Assembly (NCBI GenBank): GCA_014529385.2
Contig: CM043944.1
Span: forward strand, 57,483,268 to 57,547,267
DNA from: Adiantum capillus-veneris
Taxonomy: Eukaryota; Streptophyta; Polypodiopsida; Polypodiales; Pteridaceae
Length of the DNA: 64,000 nt
Direction: 5' to 3'
Positions within the stretch are counted from its first letter, which is position 1, and every line of letters begins with the position of its first letter. Below, one piece after another: positions 1 to 11,741 of this stretch. The notes below the pieces were generated by a model. That model was not told where the DNA came from. It saw nothing but the letters and a program-made list of their open reading frames with translations, and ran no database searches. The position numbers and the translations under genes were made by a program.

Positions 1-780
1 AGATAAGTCTAGAAGCACTTATTGCACATTGCTCTTTGCTATACCGTCTAGAAGCACTTATTGCACATTGCTCTTTGCTAGACCGTTTAGAAGCACTTAT
101 CGCACATTGCTCTTTGCTAGACCGTCTTTGCTCTTTGCTTCCCTGTTGAGATAAGTCTAGAACCACTTATTGCACATTGCTCTTTGCTAGACCGTCTCCT
201 TTTGGGCCCGTATTGAGATGCAACCATCTCTTCTTTTGGTCCCCTGCTGAGATAGGTCTAGAAGCACATGTCTCAATTCTAACTCTTGTTCCTGTTTATT
301 CTGCCACATTAAATGATCAGTTTATTATGAGAAAATCATTTGGGTAAGCTAGATATTAGATTTTATGACATTACCTCTCTTGAAATCATAGTCGTCCTCA
401 ACTATGAGGTAGAGAAGATAAAGCCTAATCATTAGTCCATGTTAGTTAGCGGATAGAGGATCCTTTTTTACCCTATGACATCATTCCAAGATGGATGACT
501 AATCCATTTGGTGCTTGGGAGACATAGCTGCCGCAAACATGTCTGCTCTTTAGTCCATATCATACTTCCAAAGTAGAGTGACAAGTTCTACTTGGTGTTT
601 GGGAGACGTCATCACCACCAACATGATCTTAAGCATGCATACTTCTTAAATTTGTGCACAATAAAAAGAGAATTAGTCTTATAAGACAAAAACATTGTTC
701 ATTTAAAATGCATTTACATATGCTTATTTTAAGGCATCATTGTAAGCATTGACACGTTCATATTATCCTTAAGCTAGGTT
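1..780 (-). other. 3' flank of chromovirus relic R, non-coding
   Basis: This stretch lies downstream (minus strand) of the chromodomain relic and should hold the 3' untranslated part of element R. I find no credible coding region. Two diverged blocks, around 485-540 and 560-625, share the core TTGGTG(C/T)TTGGGAGAC and look like an old duplication. A copy of the LTR seen at 55521 is not recognisable here, so the 3' LTR of R is either outside the window or too decayed to see. Confidence 0.45.
8..190. repeat. 39-bp tandem repeat, about 3 units plus a displaced copy
   Basis: The unit begins TCTAGAAGCACTTATTGCAC and ends GCTCTTTGCTAGACCG. It starts at 8, 47 and 86 (spacing 39). A further copy lies at about 151-190 after a short unrelated spacer, and a degenerate piece lies near 262. 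Units differ by single substitutions. Confidence 0.85.
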
Positions 781-966
781 CTTTGCATCCATCTAGCATC
801 TTTAAAAGAATAATTCTTAAACTTAATAAGATATCGCCAGATAATCTTATCGTTTCTTAATACCTTGTCTTCATGTCATAGGATGGACTCAGATTGAAGT
901 AATTCATCTTGATCTTTGATTTTTGGAGGGTCTGCAACTATTTCTTCTTTTGATGGCACTCGTTTG
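781..966 (-). pseudogene. Chromodomain-bearing integrase C-terminus (element R)
   Basis: The minus-strand translation gives a chromodomain-like segment. It has an SESIL start, then a stop, then a run containing RNDKIIWRYLIKFKNYS and DARWM, which fits the W-Y-[LV]-[IV]-K-[FW]-[KR]-x-Y core of chromovirus chromodomains. It continues the integrase that is interrupted at 966/6624. In chromoviruses this domain steers integration towards marked chromatin. At least one in-frame stop shows the copy is dead. The non-coding element at 967-6623 separates it from the integrase core. Confidence 0.75.
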
Positions 967-1130
967 TGTAAGAACCCTAGGAGCTAGAGACCTGGATCCT
1001 CCACCCAACCGCCCATACTTATAGGCTCTTAGCCCTAGGATCCCCTGTCCACACTGCTAGCTGGCCCGTGGCCGGGGTCCGTGACCCCCCTTTAGGGTAG
1101 GTCCCTGCCCGTAGGACCCGTGTCCTGACA
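967..1130 (-). repeat. 3' LTR of the non-coding element (164 bp)
   Basis: Starts TG and ends CA, and matches 6460-6623 with about seven substitutions, most of them C/T or G/A. Preceded by TSD GTTTG at 962-966. Confidence 0.92.
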
Positions 1131-1148
1131 TTACTCCCCCCTTTGGAA
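1131..1148 (-). promoter_or_regulatory. Polypurine tract of the non-coding element
   Basis: On the minus strand this reads CTTCCAAAGGGGGGAGTAA just before the 3' LTR, the expected position and composition for second-strand priming. Confidence 0.8.
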
Positions 1149-1694
1149 GAGTTTTCGTCTTCGAAAACACAAGTGGTGATATCTTCATAAGAACACTAAT
1201 GTTTTCCACCGTGGCATCCCTCATGGATCCAACGGTTTGTTGAATCGGAACCCGGTTCATTGGGAGGTTCAATGAAATCAAGAATAACATATGGATTTTC
1301 CACATTGTTGTCCCTGTACAACCGTCTTGGTTAACCGACCCATAACCAACATAATGTGAAGACTCCATTTAAAACTCACTTGAGTATGTTAAACGAGTTA
1401 TCCTAACTAAGAGGTGTCTAAATGCATACCCAGGTTTCAGACTTTCTGAAGGTACTTGAATGTGCAATATAACCTCGGCTCATCTTTCCATGAAAGTACT
1501 ATGCTGACATACTCATCAGTAGTAACCAAGTCCTTGACTTGCTATGGTTTCTTGCCAGTAGCCAACCCCATCAAAACTGATGATTAAGGTTGATAACTTG
1601 AGAATAACAGGCAGAGACTAAAACTAGCCGTAACACGCCTTTCATCATATGAAGCAAACTCCAAACCAAAAAGGTAACCGATCCAGTTGTTTCG

Positions 1695-1808
1695 CTTCTT
1701 GCTAATGTATGCACTTATCATATCCTTTAGCATGGTTTACTAACGTATGCACTTTGCATATCCTTTAGCATGGTTTACTAACGTATGAACTTTGCATATC
1801 CTTTAGCA
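1695..1808. repeat. 38-bp tandem repeat, about 3 copies
   Basis: Unit contains GGTTTACTAACGTATGCAC followed by TTTGCATATCCTTTAGCA. Copies are offset by 38 bp, and the first is the most diverged. Confidence 0.8.
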
Positions 1809-2260
1809 CTAAATAGAATGCTTGTAAGCTGCCCATCCTACGCGGGATGAATAACAGCAGTAAGGGTGAGGTACTTCCCCCAACCACTTACAGACAGTCT
1901 TCCACGACTGACGATAAACCATGACTCAAACATTGAGTAGCCAGCCATATACTCGATATGGAATGGAGACAACCAACTAGGTTGAAAGCAGATTGGATTT
2001 TCAAGCATCCAATCACAAACACCCATACTTAGCCATCACCTTGTATGGTAGGGTGTAAAATCATACTAAATCTTCAAGAGAAATTGCACTGACAATGCAA
2101 AAAATTACAGAAACAATAAAGTCCATGAATTTGCATGCCGCTCCGAATAAATTTGTGTTAAACAATAGGGACCATAACACCTAGTGTGCATGCATTTAAC
2201 ACAAACATATCCGAACCGCAATTCCATGACGAGACTTTTCACTATACTTACGTGAAAATC

Positions 2261-2526
2261 TTGCAACAAAAGTTGGACCATAATAGAATGTGACAACCCG
2301 GTCACACCTAGGAACCAACCATGAGACCCTCTCATGAACGTAGCATACTTTGCAGCAAAAGTTGGACCATAATAGAATGTGACAACCCGGTCACACCTAG
2401 GTACCAACCATGAGACATTCTCCTGAACGTAGCATACTATGCAGCAAAAGTTGGACCATAATAGAATGTGACAACCCGGTCACACCTAGGTACCAACCAT
2501 GAGACATTCTCATGAACATAGCAGAC
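2261..2526. repeat. 89-bp tandem repeat, 3 copies
   Basis: TTGGACCATAATAGAATGTG occurs at 2273, 2362 and 2451, an exact 89-bp period. The unit also contains CAACCCGGTCACACCTAGG and CCAACCATGAGAC. The copies are very similar, indicating recent duplication. Confidence 0.9.
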
Positions 2527-5500
2527 TTTTCTATATGTAGAAACAACCCTCCGTTAAGGTGGTTTCACAGCACTTGTAATCACAACAAGTCTGTACTTAG
2601 TACCCGATAATTTTTGGCCACTGAAATTGTACCGGATACTGTGTGCTTCGAATGGTCTAATGAACGGATGCGACCAGCAACTAGGGACTTTGTCGCGACA
2701 CATCATTAAGAATTGGGTGCCAGTGTCAGTGCCAGAGACTCATATTCTCCACATGTGGAATATGTCTCAAGTATAGATGTCAGGAAAAGTGACATCCATC
2801 AAGTGAGCTGTACTTGTGTGTGGAGGTAGCTGATAACACTCTGCGACAAGAGTGAGAGGGACCCTCATTATCATGATCCACACTGGCTAAACCGAACTCC
2901 TTGAGTTCCTAGACCATGTTGTATCCCATGTGACAACATGTGCCAAATCGAACCCTACAAGTAGGTTCGTAACATCATAAGGCAGAAAGGTAGATTGAAC
3001 ACTTGGTCCAAAATACTTTGTGCCAACATGCCCTTGGCATGGCTCTGTAACATTCAAGTGTGCTGATACGTCTTGAAAAAAAAAAACCAAGCAAAGCATA
3101 CAAAAAATGGAATAACACCAAATCAATAGATGCTACCTGTAGATTTGAACGTAATGTTCACTTACTCGTATGCAAATGGGGAGGAGCACGTCTCCAACCT
3201 AAAAAAACAAACAACAGTGCACTGGGAACCATGGGTGTTGCCCTCGCAATCCAACCCCTTTGGTTAAAATCTACATAGTCAAACCCTTTGGTAAGACCCT
3301 TTGTAGAAACTGCTCAACTAGCAGGTAATAGTAACCAACAGAGTTAACCGTGTACGTAATGACTGAAATCAACTTGAAAGTTGAAGTTGTCTACTACCGC
3401 ATGGTAGATTGCAGAATTCTTTCCATGAAAGTCTAACTGGGAGAGATCAAACTGTGATCCTCAATGCCGAAGTTGTGATGTAGCACTCACCTGTCGCGTC
3501 TTACCCCAAAACAGTCTGTCCATAGACACTCCATAGTTCTATAGAGAGAGCAGGAGACCCACACAAGTGAAGTACCAATCTCTTATGGACAGCCATGCTG
3601 TCACAAATGATTGCTGCGTCTATACTCCGTGGTAGTGAGCAGCTGGTGTGAGTTTAAGATTATCAAAAACTCAACTTGAGTGTCGCACTGAAAACATGTA
3701 GTGCAAAAATGACACCCTAAACATCTGTAATGACAAGACTCTTGCTTGTCCATTAACGTCAATGTATACTCCCCTGGGTAGAGCTGTTCAATCTTAAGAA
3801 CAATCACCCAAAGAATGCCAATAGTTGGGTCTTACCCTTGGCCTAACAATGGCTCTTAGCCGGTGTGGCGCCTAGCCCTTATGCAAATTAGTGTTCAATG
3901 GATGAACCGATGAAGACTAATTTGAGTAGCATCTTAGCCACGAGCTAGCTGAGAGTTAGAGCACCTTGGCTCAAGATGACTCACGAGCAAAACATGTATC
4001 AAAAGCTTCTTAGAAGATTTTCATTATTCCCTGAAAGAGAGAGAGAGCGAGAAGAAGAGCATGCTGGGCTGAGGAACTTTCCTTAAGTTTTTAGAGTGTG
4101 TACCCAAGCTGTGTGCTCTGACACATCTTATGCCTGACTTGTAGCTTATCGTATAAGCATTCCACAGTTATCCGGTATGACTCTCTCATCAAGAGAGGTA
4201 ACAAAAAAACACAAAACTCATTCCGACCAACCTACCTTGCAGGGGTTGTGATTGTATGAGGACGACTTAGCATTGGCGCTTTGCCCATGAAATAAGTCCT
4301 AGATTTAGGTTCCTTGTAGTGTTGGTGTGTGTTGATAGCAACCAACAAGAAGAGTAAACAGTCCATCCTTAGTCTGTCCTTGATAGAGTTGTGAGTGTGA
4401 TAGCAGAAGTGTAATGCAGGAAATGGTAGAATTAAATCCACCTCACTAGCATGGCTTGCATGCGAAATTGTAAGCCCTTGTGGAGAGTGATGCCCTCAAA
4501 CGTGAGAACCAAAACCATAAGTGCCTTGCACAATTTAGACTGGTAGGGATTCTATGAGTTGATATTCCCTATTTTGTCAGTTCCCCAAAGCCGTGCTTCG
4601 TCTAAAATGGCCAGAGCACGTTGTGGTGCACAATGATAGTAATTGCCAAGTAAAGTATACACATGGAAAAACAAGAAAAACTTAAACTTGGCTAACCTGG
4701 TCATTGTTGCTGCAACAAGTTTTTATGAAATTGGGAAGGAAAAACTCATTCCAAAATGGCTTATAGCCATATCTGCACAGAAGTCATCGTATATTCTATA
4801 CACCCGTCTAGTACATAAGGAAATAACCTGCAATATGAAATAACCTGCAAACACATTTCCTGTTCCTTCCCAAGTTTGGATGCTTAAAATAGATGCCAAA
4901 CGGGAGAAGCCACAATGCCAGATTCCTGTACAAAATATGCTAGTTTTAATAGCCCAAACACCCGCTAACAGCTGGTGGAAATAGTGACAAGGAGTCGTCC
5001 ATGCCGAGCAATTGGATGTGCTAATTTTCTTGAGAGTCGAAAACACTACCAATTGTCTATGGAGTGGCATCAAATTGAACCGCTGAGAAATCGTGCTCAT
5101 TAAGTACACCTGCCAAACAACTTTGTACCATTGAGCAGTAAGAATTATCGGCCGTGCCGATCCCTGTAAGTATCAGTTCCTTTTGCATGGCTTGAATATT
5201 GTGTAGTCAAGCCCTGCTCGATGTTGATCTCTCACCAAACAGCGGCTCTTTGCAAACAAAGCAGTGGAAAAAAAGTTGACTGCGTACGGAACTTGTCACA
5301 AGCTGTGCTTGTGCCTTGGCGATGATTTATGTGGACTTCTCGAGTCGTGCTTGAGGACTTGTTGTAGCCCTAACCATGGTCCTTACCATGGTAGGGTTTA
5401 TCTTTGTGAATTGCCGCCTCAAGCAATGTGTCTTGAATCAACCAATAACCATCATCCATGTTGTACTCTCCTTGTCGGAATTGCTCCATGCTAGAAGACA

Positions 5501-5754
5501 TGGCCTTGCCATTGCATGATATAGCTTAGTTACCTTGAACATTGGCACATGTACTTAATACCACGGGTAGCATCCAAAGAGGTGTAAGCATCCTTAACAC
5601 TTGTGAAGTCCCGTCGGTTTGATAAACCGAGGTGTAAGACCTTTGAACACCTTTGCCTTAATCTCTGCAGAACGATAGGTTTTTTGATTTGCTAAAATCC
5701 CGAACAGCTGAGGACTCGTCGAGATACCATGGTCCTGTCAAGATGCCATTGCTA

Positions 5755-5780
5755 GGGGGGGGGGGGGGGGGGGGGGGGGG
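5755..5780 (+). repeat. Poly-G run (26 G)
   Basis: Uninterrupted run of about 26 guanines. Such runs are prone to length error in sequencing and can form G-quadruplexes. Confidence 0.85.
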
Positions 5781-6267
5781 TGGCCCGTGGGCAGCCTCCC
5801 TTAGTAAATTTTAATTGCCCAAGGCCAAAGGCCTTAGGGCTTTTGTGTGTGAAATCAAAAACTCAACATTGGCTGGCTATGGTGTCGCAGACGGGTCGCC
5901 GCCTGTAAGCTGTGAGAGGGAGGCGGTTCCATGGCTCGGCAGGAATTGGTGCAATGACGAGTTGTCACCGGCATGGCTCTGCAACCCCAACAAGGGAGAG
6001 ATGAAGCAATTCTGTGAGGTTCAACCTCCCCTCCTTATTCGCTGCAGGCAGCCCTGCACACGCCGGGTCTTCCTTGGCCGCCTTCCTCGCCTGTTAAGGG
6101 CTCCTGCCCATGGCTTCTTGAACCCGCCATGGAAGTCCCCATATAAGGGGTCTCTCCTGCGGTTCTCCCCTCGGCTGCCCCTTCATGCACGCCCTCATGC
6201 CCACGCTGCGGCTCCCCTTCTTTCCCGAAGTGCAAGGGTTGCGCTCCCCGGTTCTCCATGAACGCCC

Positions 6268-6395
<128 letters not shown>

Positions 6396-6446
6396 CACCA
6401 TGCATCCCTCCTCCATAGCTCCTTGCTTCGCCCTTCTCTCCACCTT

Positions 6447-6459
6447 GCTCTGATACTAG
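6447..6459 (-). promoter_or_regulatory. Primer-binding site (Met-tRNA type)
   Basis: The plus strand reads TTGCTCTGATACTAG immediately before the LTR at 6460. On the minus strand this is CTAGTATCAGAGCAA, one base from the usual TGGTATCAGAGC. Confidence 0.82.
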
Positions 6460-6623
6460 TGTAAGAACCCTAGGAGCTACAGGCCTGGATCCTCCACCCA
6501 ACCGCCCATACTTATAGGCTCTTATCCCTAGGATCCCCTGTCCACACTGCTAGCTGGCCCATGGCCGGGGTCCATGACCTCCCTTTAGGGTAGGGCCCTG
6601 CCCGTAGGACCCGTGTCCTGACA
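6460..6623 (-). repeat. 5' LTR of the non-coding element (164 bp)
   Basis: Same length as 967-1130, with TG and CA ends. Followed by TSD GTTTG at 6624-6628. Confidence 0.92.
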
Positions 6624-7357
6624 GTTTGTAAGGCTTACATAGGCTCTCATGGAAAACATGGTGCATGAGCCAATGGTTAAGAAACTTTCATTGATATGCC
6701 ATCTCATTGATTGGCTTAAGAATTTGAAAAGGAACATAGTATCTGTTTTGCTAGTTTAGCATAATACTCTTGGTGTCCCATAGGATTCTTGCCCGTAATA
6801 TGCCTTAGATGAGCCTTGAGAATCTTTAGCAAGACCCAATCATTTTCCTTAAAGGCTAAGGATCTTCTGTGCTTATTAGCAGCAGCCCTTTTTGCCTTTT
6901 CTTTGAGATGGATATAACCTCTTTAATCTTTGGAAAAGATCATTGTGGATCTTGGTTATATTCATCAGTAGGCGAAGATCTTCCCATGTACTTTAAGTAG
7001 TAAGAAACTTTTGGATCTTCACTCTTTAACCTCGAAAGGTGCTTTCCCCATAGAATTATGTACAATGTCATTGTACGCATACTCTTTAAGAGATAGGTTT
7101 TATCATTGAGGACGTTGATCTACTTCCATGACATAGGCTTTTAGTAGATTCAAGAATTGTTAGACTAGTTATTTAACTTTCGTCATACTTTTGTGGATGA
7201 TAGGCCAAAAGAGAAATCTAATCTACTTCTTCGATTCCAAAAGAGACCCTTCTAGAAATTACTGTTCATTCTAGGATCTCTGTCCGACACTATGGATGTT
7301 CGAAAGCCATGATGCTTGAAAATTTTAGATATGAAGAGGGTTGTCATTTGATGTGCC
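6624..7357 (-). pseudogene. Integrase core and C-terminal part, Ty3/gypsy element R (segment 1)
   Basis: The minus-strand translation shows integrase landmarks: IVSDRDPR (the second catalytic Asp region, about 7260-7300), then NSMGKAPFEV (about 7030-7060), matching the family's 'S-T-G-K-[SA]-P-F-E-V' stretch. It ends in a stop soon after NSNF and is full of frameshifts. The left edge joins the chromodomain at 966, once the non-coding element and one TSD copy are removed. The right edge joins VKKTIKA at 40445, once copia A is removed. A non-functional relic. Confidence 0.8.
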
Positions 7358-8113
7358 TATTAGGAAATATGACGTAGCTAAGTAGATAATTTGAGTAGAT
7401 TACTTAATGGAGAGAGATAATTTTCACACACAAGAGATTATAGAGTAGAGTGAGTGAGAGAGAGAGTACACGATAAACGTGGTTCACCCAATGTGGGCTC
7501 CGTCCACGGGAAAGAAGCCACTCAATGGCTTTAGTAATTCAAAACAAGAAGTAGGTTACAAAGGGATTATACCCTTTTGGAGCTCCCACCTTGCTTCACT
7601 CTCACCAGCTCACACCACCTTGTTGCATCAACTTCACACTATGAAATGTGTGTAGAAATGGCCTCCTTTTCTAGGCCAAAAGGGCTACCCTTTCTCATGA
7701 GAGGCAGCAATGTGTAGCCGCCGTTGTGTAGATAAGTCCAAATCGGACCCTCCAATCCGGCCATGTTTGGCCGCCCTTGAGAATAAAAGTCCCCTTTTGA
7801 ATTTGACCACCGGCCATTGAATTTGGCCATGGCCACCGTTGACTACTGGCCACCAGCCAACCGGCCAACCGACTGGTTGGTTTTTGACCACTTTTCGGCC
7901 GCCGTCGGTCGCCGTCCGGCCATAATATTCCAGCGAAAAAGAATATTGGGCTCGAGACTGGCCGTGAAAATTTTGATTTCCGACGAGTGAGTTTATTTTC
8001 TAGCGAGTTATTTTTCTTCACGCATGATGGCTTCTCCTCATAATGGGGGCCTTACAAATGTGCGTTTTTAACACAAAAAATTACAAGGGGTAAATCAGGC
8101 TCCATACTTAACA
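7358..8113 (-). repeat. 3' LTR of copia A (756 bp)
   Basis: Starts TATTAGGAAATATG (TG mutated to TA; the other LTR has TGTTAGG) and ends TTAACA. Contains a CCGGCCA-rich segment at about 7800-7930. Confidence 0.88.
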
Positions 8114-8127
8114 ATCTCCCACTTGGA
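8114..8127 (-). promoter_or_regulatory. Polypurine tract of copia A
   Basis: The minus strand reads CTCCAAGTGGGAGAT directly before the LTR, typical of plant copia elements. Confidence 0.8.
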
Positions 8128-8255
8128 GACTGATCTCCAAACCAAACCTGTGACTGCTTTCCATCCGGGATTCTTATCCTTGAATGCTGAGTGAAGATGA
8201 GAAAAAACTCAACTTCTCCTTGTTGACCACCTTTGTAAACATGTCTGCAGGATTT

Positions 8256-8625
8256 TCACTTGTATGCACCTTTCCTAGCTTTAGCTGTCCCTCTTCCAAA
8301 AAGAGTGCGTATGAAGTGATATCTCACCTCAATGTGCTTTGTCCTTGAATGAAAGGCCGAGTTCTTAGCAAGATGGATAGCGCTTTGGCTATCATTGTAC
8401 AAGACACAATTGTCTTGTTTGAAGCCAAGCTCTTCGAAGAATCTGTGAAGCCACATAATTTCTTTGCTTTCCTCCGTCATTGCTACATACTCTGCTTCCA
8501 TGGTAGAAAGCGAGACAACTTTCTGCAACTTTGAAGCCCAGCTTAGTGCTGCGCCTCCAACCGTGAAGACATAGCCACTAGTGCTCCTTCGAGTATCTTT
8601 GTCACCTACCATATCTGCATCAGAA
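8256..8625 (-). pseudogene. RNase H of copia A
   Basis: The translation has the copia RNase H order: [11 protein letters not shown], then [11 protein letters not shown] (catalytic Glu), then [13 protein letters not shown] (catalytic Asp), then [16 protein letters not shown]. In intact elements this domain removes the RNA strand during reverse transcription. The C-terminal end (after FIRTLF) looks frameshifted, as the usual 'D-I-F-T-K' tail is missing. It lies immediately inside the 3' LTR, the normal copia order. Confidence 0.85.
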
Positions 8626-8639
8626 GAACTTCCAAAAAA

Positions 8640-9669
8640 ATATCAGTTCGTCCAAAATATAAAGCATTTGTTGTTGTCCCTTTTAGATACCTAAGTATCT
8701 AGATCACAGCTTGCCAATGCTCTTTACCTGGGTTGTCCATGAACCTACTTACAAATCCCACTATATGTGCAATGTCTGGCCTTGTCCAGACCATAGCATA
8801 CATAAGAGAACCTACCGCTACAACATATGGAACTTTAGACATATAGGCTATCTCTTCTTGTATCTTTGGATACATATCCTTGATTAGTTTAAAGTGACCA
8901 GCCAAAGGTGTAGAAACCGTTTTTGCATTTTGCATTGCAAACCTTTCTAGTACCTTCTTGATGTAATCCTCTTGAGATAGTTTTATTGTCTTTGTCGTCG
9001 TGTCCCTTGATATCTTCATACCAAGTATCCTCTTTGTAGCACCTAAATCTTTCATTGAAAAAGATGTAGAGAGCTACTCTTTTAGGTCTTTGATGTCTTG
9101 CATGTTAGCACTTGCAATTAGCATGTCATCAACATACAACATTAGGATGATGAACTTCCCATCTCCCAAATTCTTTGTGTAGATGCAGTGATCCGAGTTG
9201 CATCTTGTGAATCCATGATCCAACATCCATCAATCGAACTTCAAGTACCATTGTCTTGATGCTTGCTTTAAACCATAAGCTCTTTTTTAATATGCAAACC
9301 ATTTTCTCCTTACCTTTTACTTCATACCCTTTTGGTTGTAGCATGTAATTTCCTCCTCTAAGCCACCATGAGGGAATGCCGTATGTACATCCATTTTCTC
9401 AAGATTTAGATCGTGAGCAGCCATCCACAAGGCTTAAGACAAGCCTACTTGAGTTCATTTTTACAACAGGAGAAATTGAAGTCAATACCTTTCTTTTGGG
9501 AAAACCCTTTTACCACAAGCCTAGACTTGTACCTTTTCTTCCCACCTTCTTCTTCCTTCAGCTTGTACACCCATTTGTTTTGGAGGGCCCACTTACCTTT
9601 AGACAACTCAACCAACTCCCATGTTTGGTTGCAATGTAGTGATTCCATCTCCACTTGCATGCTCTTCAT
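8640..9669 (-). pseudogene. Reverse transcriptase of copia A, fragmented
   Basis: RT pieces fall in different frames. The N-terminal part is at 9445-9669 (WELVELSKG, NKWVYKLKEE, RYKSRLVVKGFSQKKGIDF). The middle is near 9129-9344 (LKKSLWFKASI, corresponding to L-x-x-[AS]-L-Y-G-L-K-Q). The C-terminal part is at 8699-9055 (MKDLGATKRILGMKISRD, then TRPDIAHIVGFVSRFM). The expected YVDD box lies in the damaged gap around 9120-9160, where the plus strand shows ATCATCAACATA (minus strand Y-V-D-D). At least two frameshifts are present. Confidence 0.82.
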
Positions 9670-10800
9670 CCATTCTCTTTGAATTCGTGATGCAAAGCTT
9701 CTTTGTATGATTCTGGCTCTCCAAAATCTGAGATCAAGAGATGGTTGAAGGATGGAACGAACCTTTGTGGAGGTCTACTTGGTCTTGTAGATCGATGAAT
9801 AGGTTGAGGCTCCTCATTTGGTTGACGTTGTCGCACATTGTCACCGTTTGTTGTCCTTGAGTCTTCACAGTCCTCAAGCTCCATGTACTCATCACCTGTT
9901 TCTTTTGTCTGTTTTCTTTCCAAGTAATCTTTGTACATATTTTGTTCGTTAAAAATTACATCCCTACTCCTAAAGATTTTACCATCTTCAGGATTCCATA
10001 GGAAATACCCAAAGTCACCTTCTCCATAGCCAATGAAGAAACATGTTTTGGACTTTGCATCTAGCTTTGATATTAGGCTTCTATCTATGTGCATGAAAGC
10101 CTCACACCCAAACACTTTGAGGAATGCATAATTCACTGGTTTACCTGTCCATGCCTCTTCTGGAACTCCTCCATCCAATGTCGTTGAGGGTGACCAGTTG
10201 ATTAAGTACACAGACGTACTTACAGATTCTGTGCAAAGCTCAAGCGGTAGGCCTACATGTAGCCGCATGCTTCATGCTCTCTCCATGATTATTCTGTTCA
10301 TCCTTTCAAAAATGCCATTTTGTTGAGGTGTCCTTGGGGTTGTTCTTTGCCTCCGAATGCCATTGCTAGCACAAAAGCTTTCAAGAGCTTGGCTGCAATA
10401 TTCGTCTCCATTGTCGGATCTGAGGCATTTAACTTTAGTACTTGTTTCATTCTCCACAAAGGCTTTCCATGTTTAAAATATAAAAAACACATCAAATTTA
10501 TTCTTCATTACATAAACCCATGTTTTCCTAGTCGCATCGTCTATGAATATTACATAGTACAATGAGCCACCAAGTGATGGTGTACTTGCACGACCGCACA
10601 CGTCAGAATGAACCAACTCAAGTTTTTTTATTTTTTCTTTCATTTCCAGATTTTTGAAATTTTACCCTCTTTTGTTTACCATAAACACAATATTCACGGA
10701 ACTCTAAGTCCACTTCTTTCAAACCTGGTAGAAGCTTCTTTGTTTGAAGGATTTGCATCCCTTTCCCACTCATATGCCCAAGCCGGTAGGGCAACACCAC
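9670..10800 (-). pseudogene. Integrase and linker of copia A, 5' part cut by B
   Basis: Translation includes CLRSDNGDEYCS (second catalytic Asp), TPQQNGIFERMNR (catalytic Glu), then LINWSPSTTLDGGVPEEAWTG and KVFGCEAFMHID, in copia integrase order. The gag-pre-integrase motif YRLGHMSGKGMQIL lies at 10730-10790, right next to the B insertion. A long acidic linker (ETGDEYMELEDCEDS) leads to the RT. Stops at about 10270 and upstream break the frame. The rest of the pre-integrase region is beyond B, at 32694 onward. Confidence 0.85.
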
Positions 10801-11721
10801 TGTTTGGAGCTGATAACAACATACAAGTGCCCACCTAGCCAAGGCGCCTGTTGGGTCAGCCTTCCAAAGCTTTGATGTGGTCACATTATTTTACCGATGT
10901 TTAATACATCAAACCCTGTAAAAGCTTAATGACAATCGTCTATGTCAAGTCTAAGTCAAAGATGTATGTAAAGGTCCATGAGAAATTGGCCACCGGCCAC
11001 TTTAGAAAGACCTAGGTATATAATACACTAAGGTTAGTGGGAAAGGGAGATCATTTTTTGAAGATAAGTGACTATTGCGTCACGCACAGAGAGCTACCTC
11101 TTTGCTCCAACTTGTAATCATCGCTTCTGTGGCTACGGTAATCCAAATTCAGTTTTGTTTCTTGCATTGTGTTCCTCTTACTCTGCTCTTTCATTTAAGT
11201 ATAAGCATTCAAGATTCGGTGAAGGTTTCAAACGCATCCGTTTAAGCATTAAATCGCTGTTTTGAGTGTTTATATGCGTATTTTATGTTGTTTTGACCCT
11301 AGGAGAGGCTTTAGGGACCTAAAAACGACCCTTTAGGATCATCCATTTACTGTTTTTGTATACTTTGGGACGAACGATCGCGATCATTGTACCTTCGGAG
11401 AATGCTGTGACAGTGATAGGATATGTTCGTGATAGTCCCCCGTAGCTTCCCTTCAAGTTTCGTGCGATTCCGATATGATTTGCATGGTGAACGGGCGTGA
11501 TGACTGTAGAGCTGTGTAGAAGGACAAAGACAGATTACTTGGATTTAGTGCGATTGATTTTCTTGTAGAGTTAGTAGTTGCATCTCTTCGAGTTCACTTC
11601 ATTAGGATTGACACCCTAGTGAGTTTCCATGCCTCATCCGAGTCTCTTCCCCTGTATCGATAATTTTATGTTGATGCTTGAGAGCTGTGCTATGGACGTC
11701 CGTCGCGGCGACCCGCAAACA
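10801..11721 (+). repeat. 5' LTR of element B (921 bp)
   Basis: Nearly identical to 31683-32688 apart from two indels. This copy has about 50 bp extra (with GGCCACCGGCCA) near 10985. The other copy carries a 135-bp internal duplication. It contains one GATCGCGATC palindrome at 11376-11385. Confidence 0.9.
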
Positions 11722-11741
11722 TTGGCGCCACTGCCGGGGAA
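11722..11741 (+). promoter_or_regulatory. Primer-binding site of B (Asp-tRNA type)
   Basis: TTGGCGCCACTGCCGGGGA directly follows the LTR. It matches the plant Asp-tRNA 3' end except for two central bases. Confidence 0.8.

Noticed and set aside
8-190. Repeat array resembling a CRISPR
   Set aside because: Units are directly adjacent with no unique spacers of constant length, and the surroundings are plant retroelements.
4723-5109. 128-aa ORF inside the non-coding element as a protein gene
   Set aside because: No recognisable motif, overlaps another ORF on the opposite strand, and no conservation evidence.
5815-6261. 148-aa ORF in the GC-rich block as a gene
   Set aside because: Lies in the leader of the non-coding element, with Pro/Arg/Leu-rich composition typical of GC-rich random sequence. 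No domain and no second copy.
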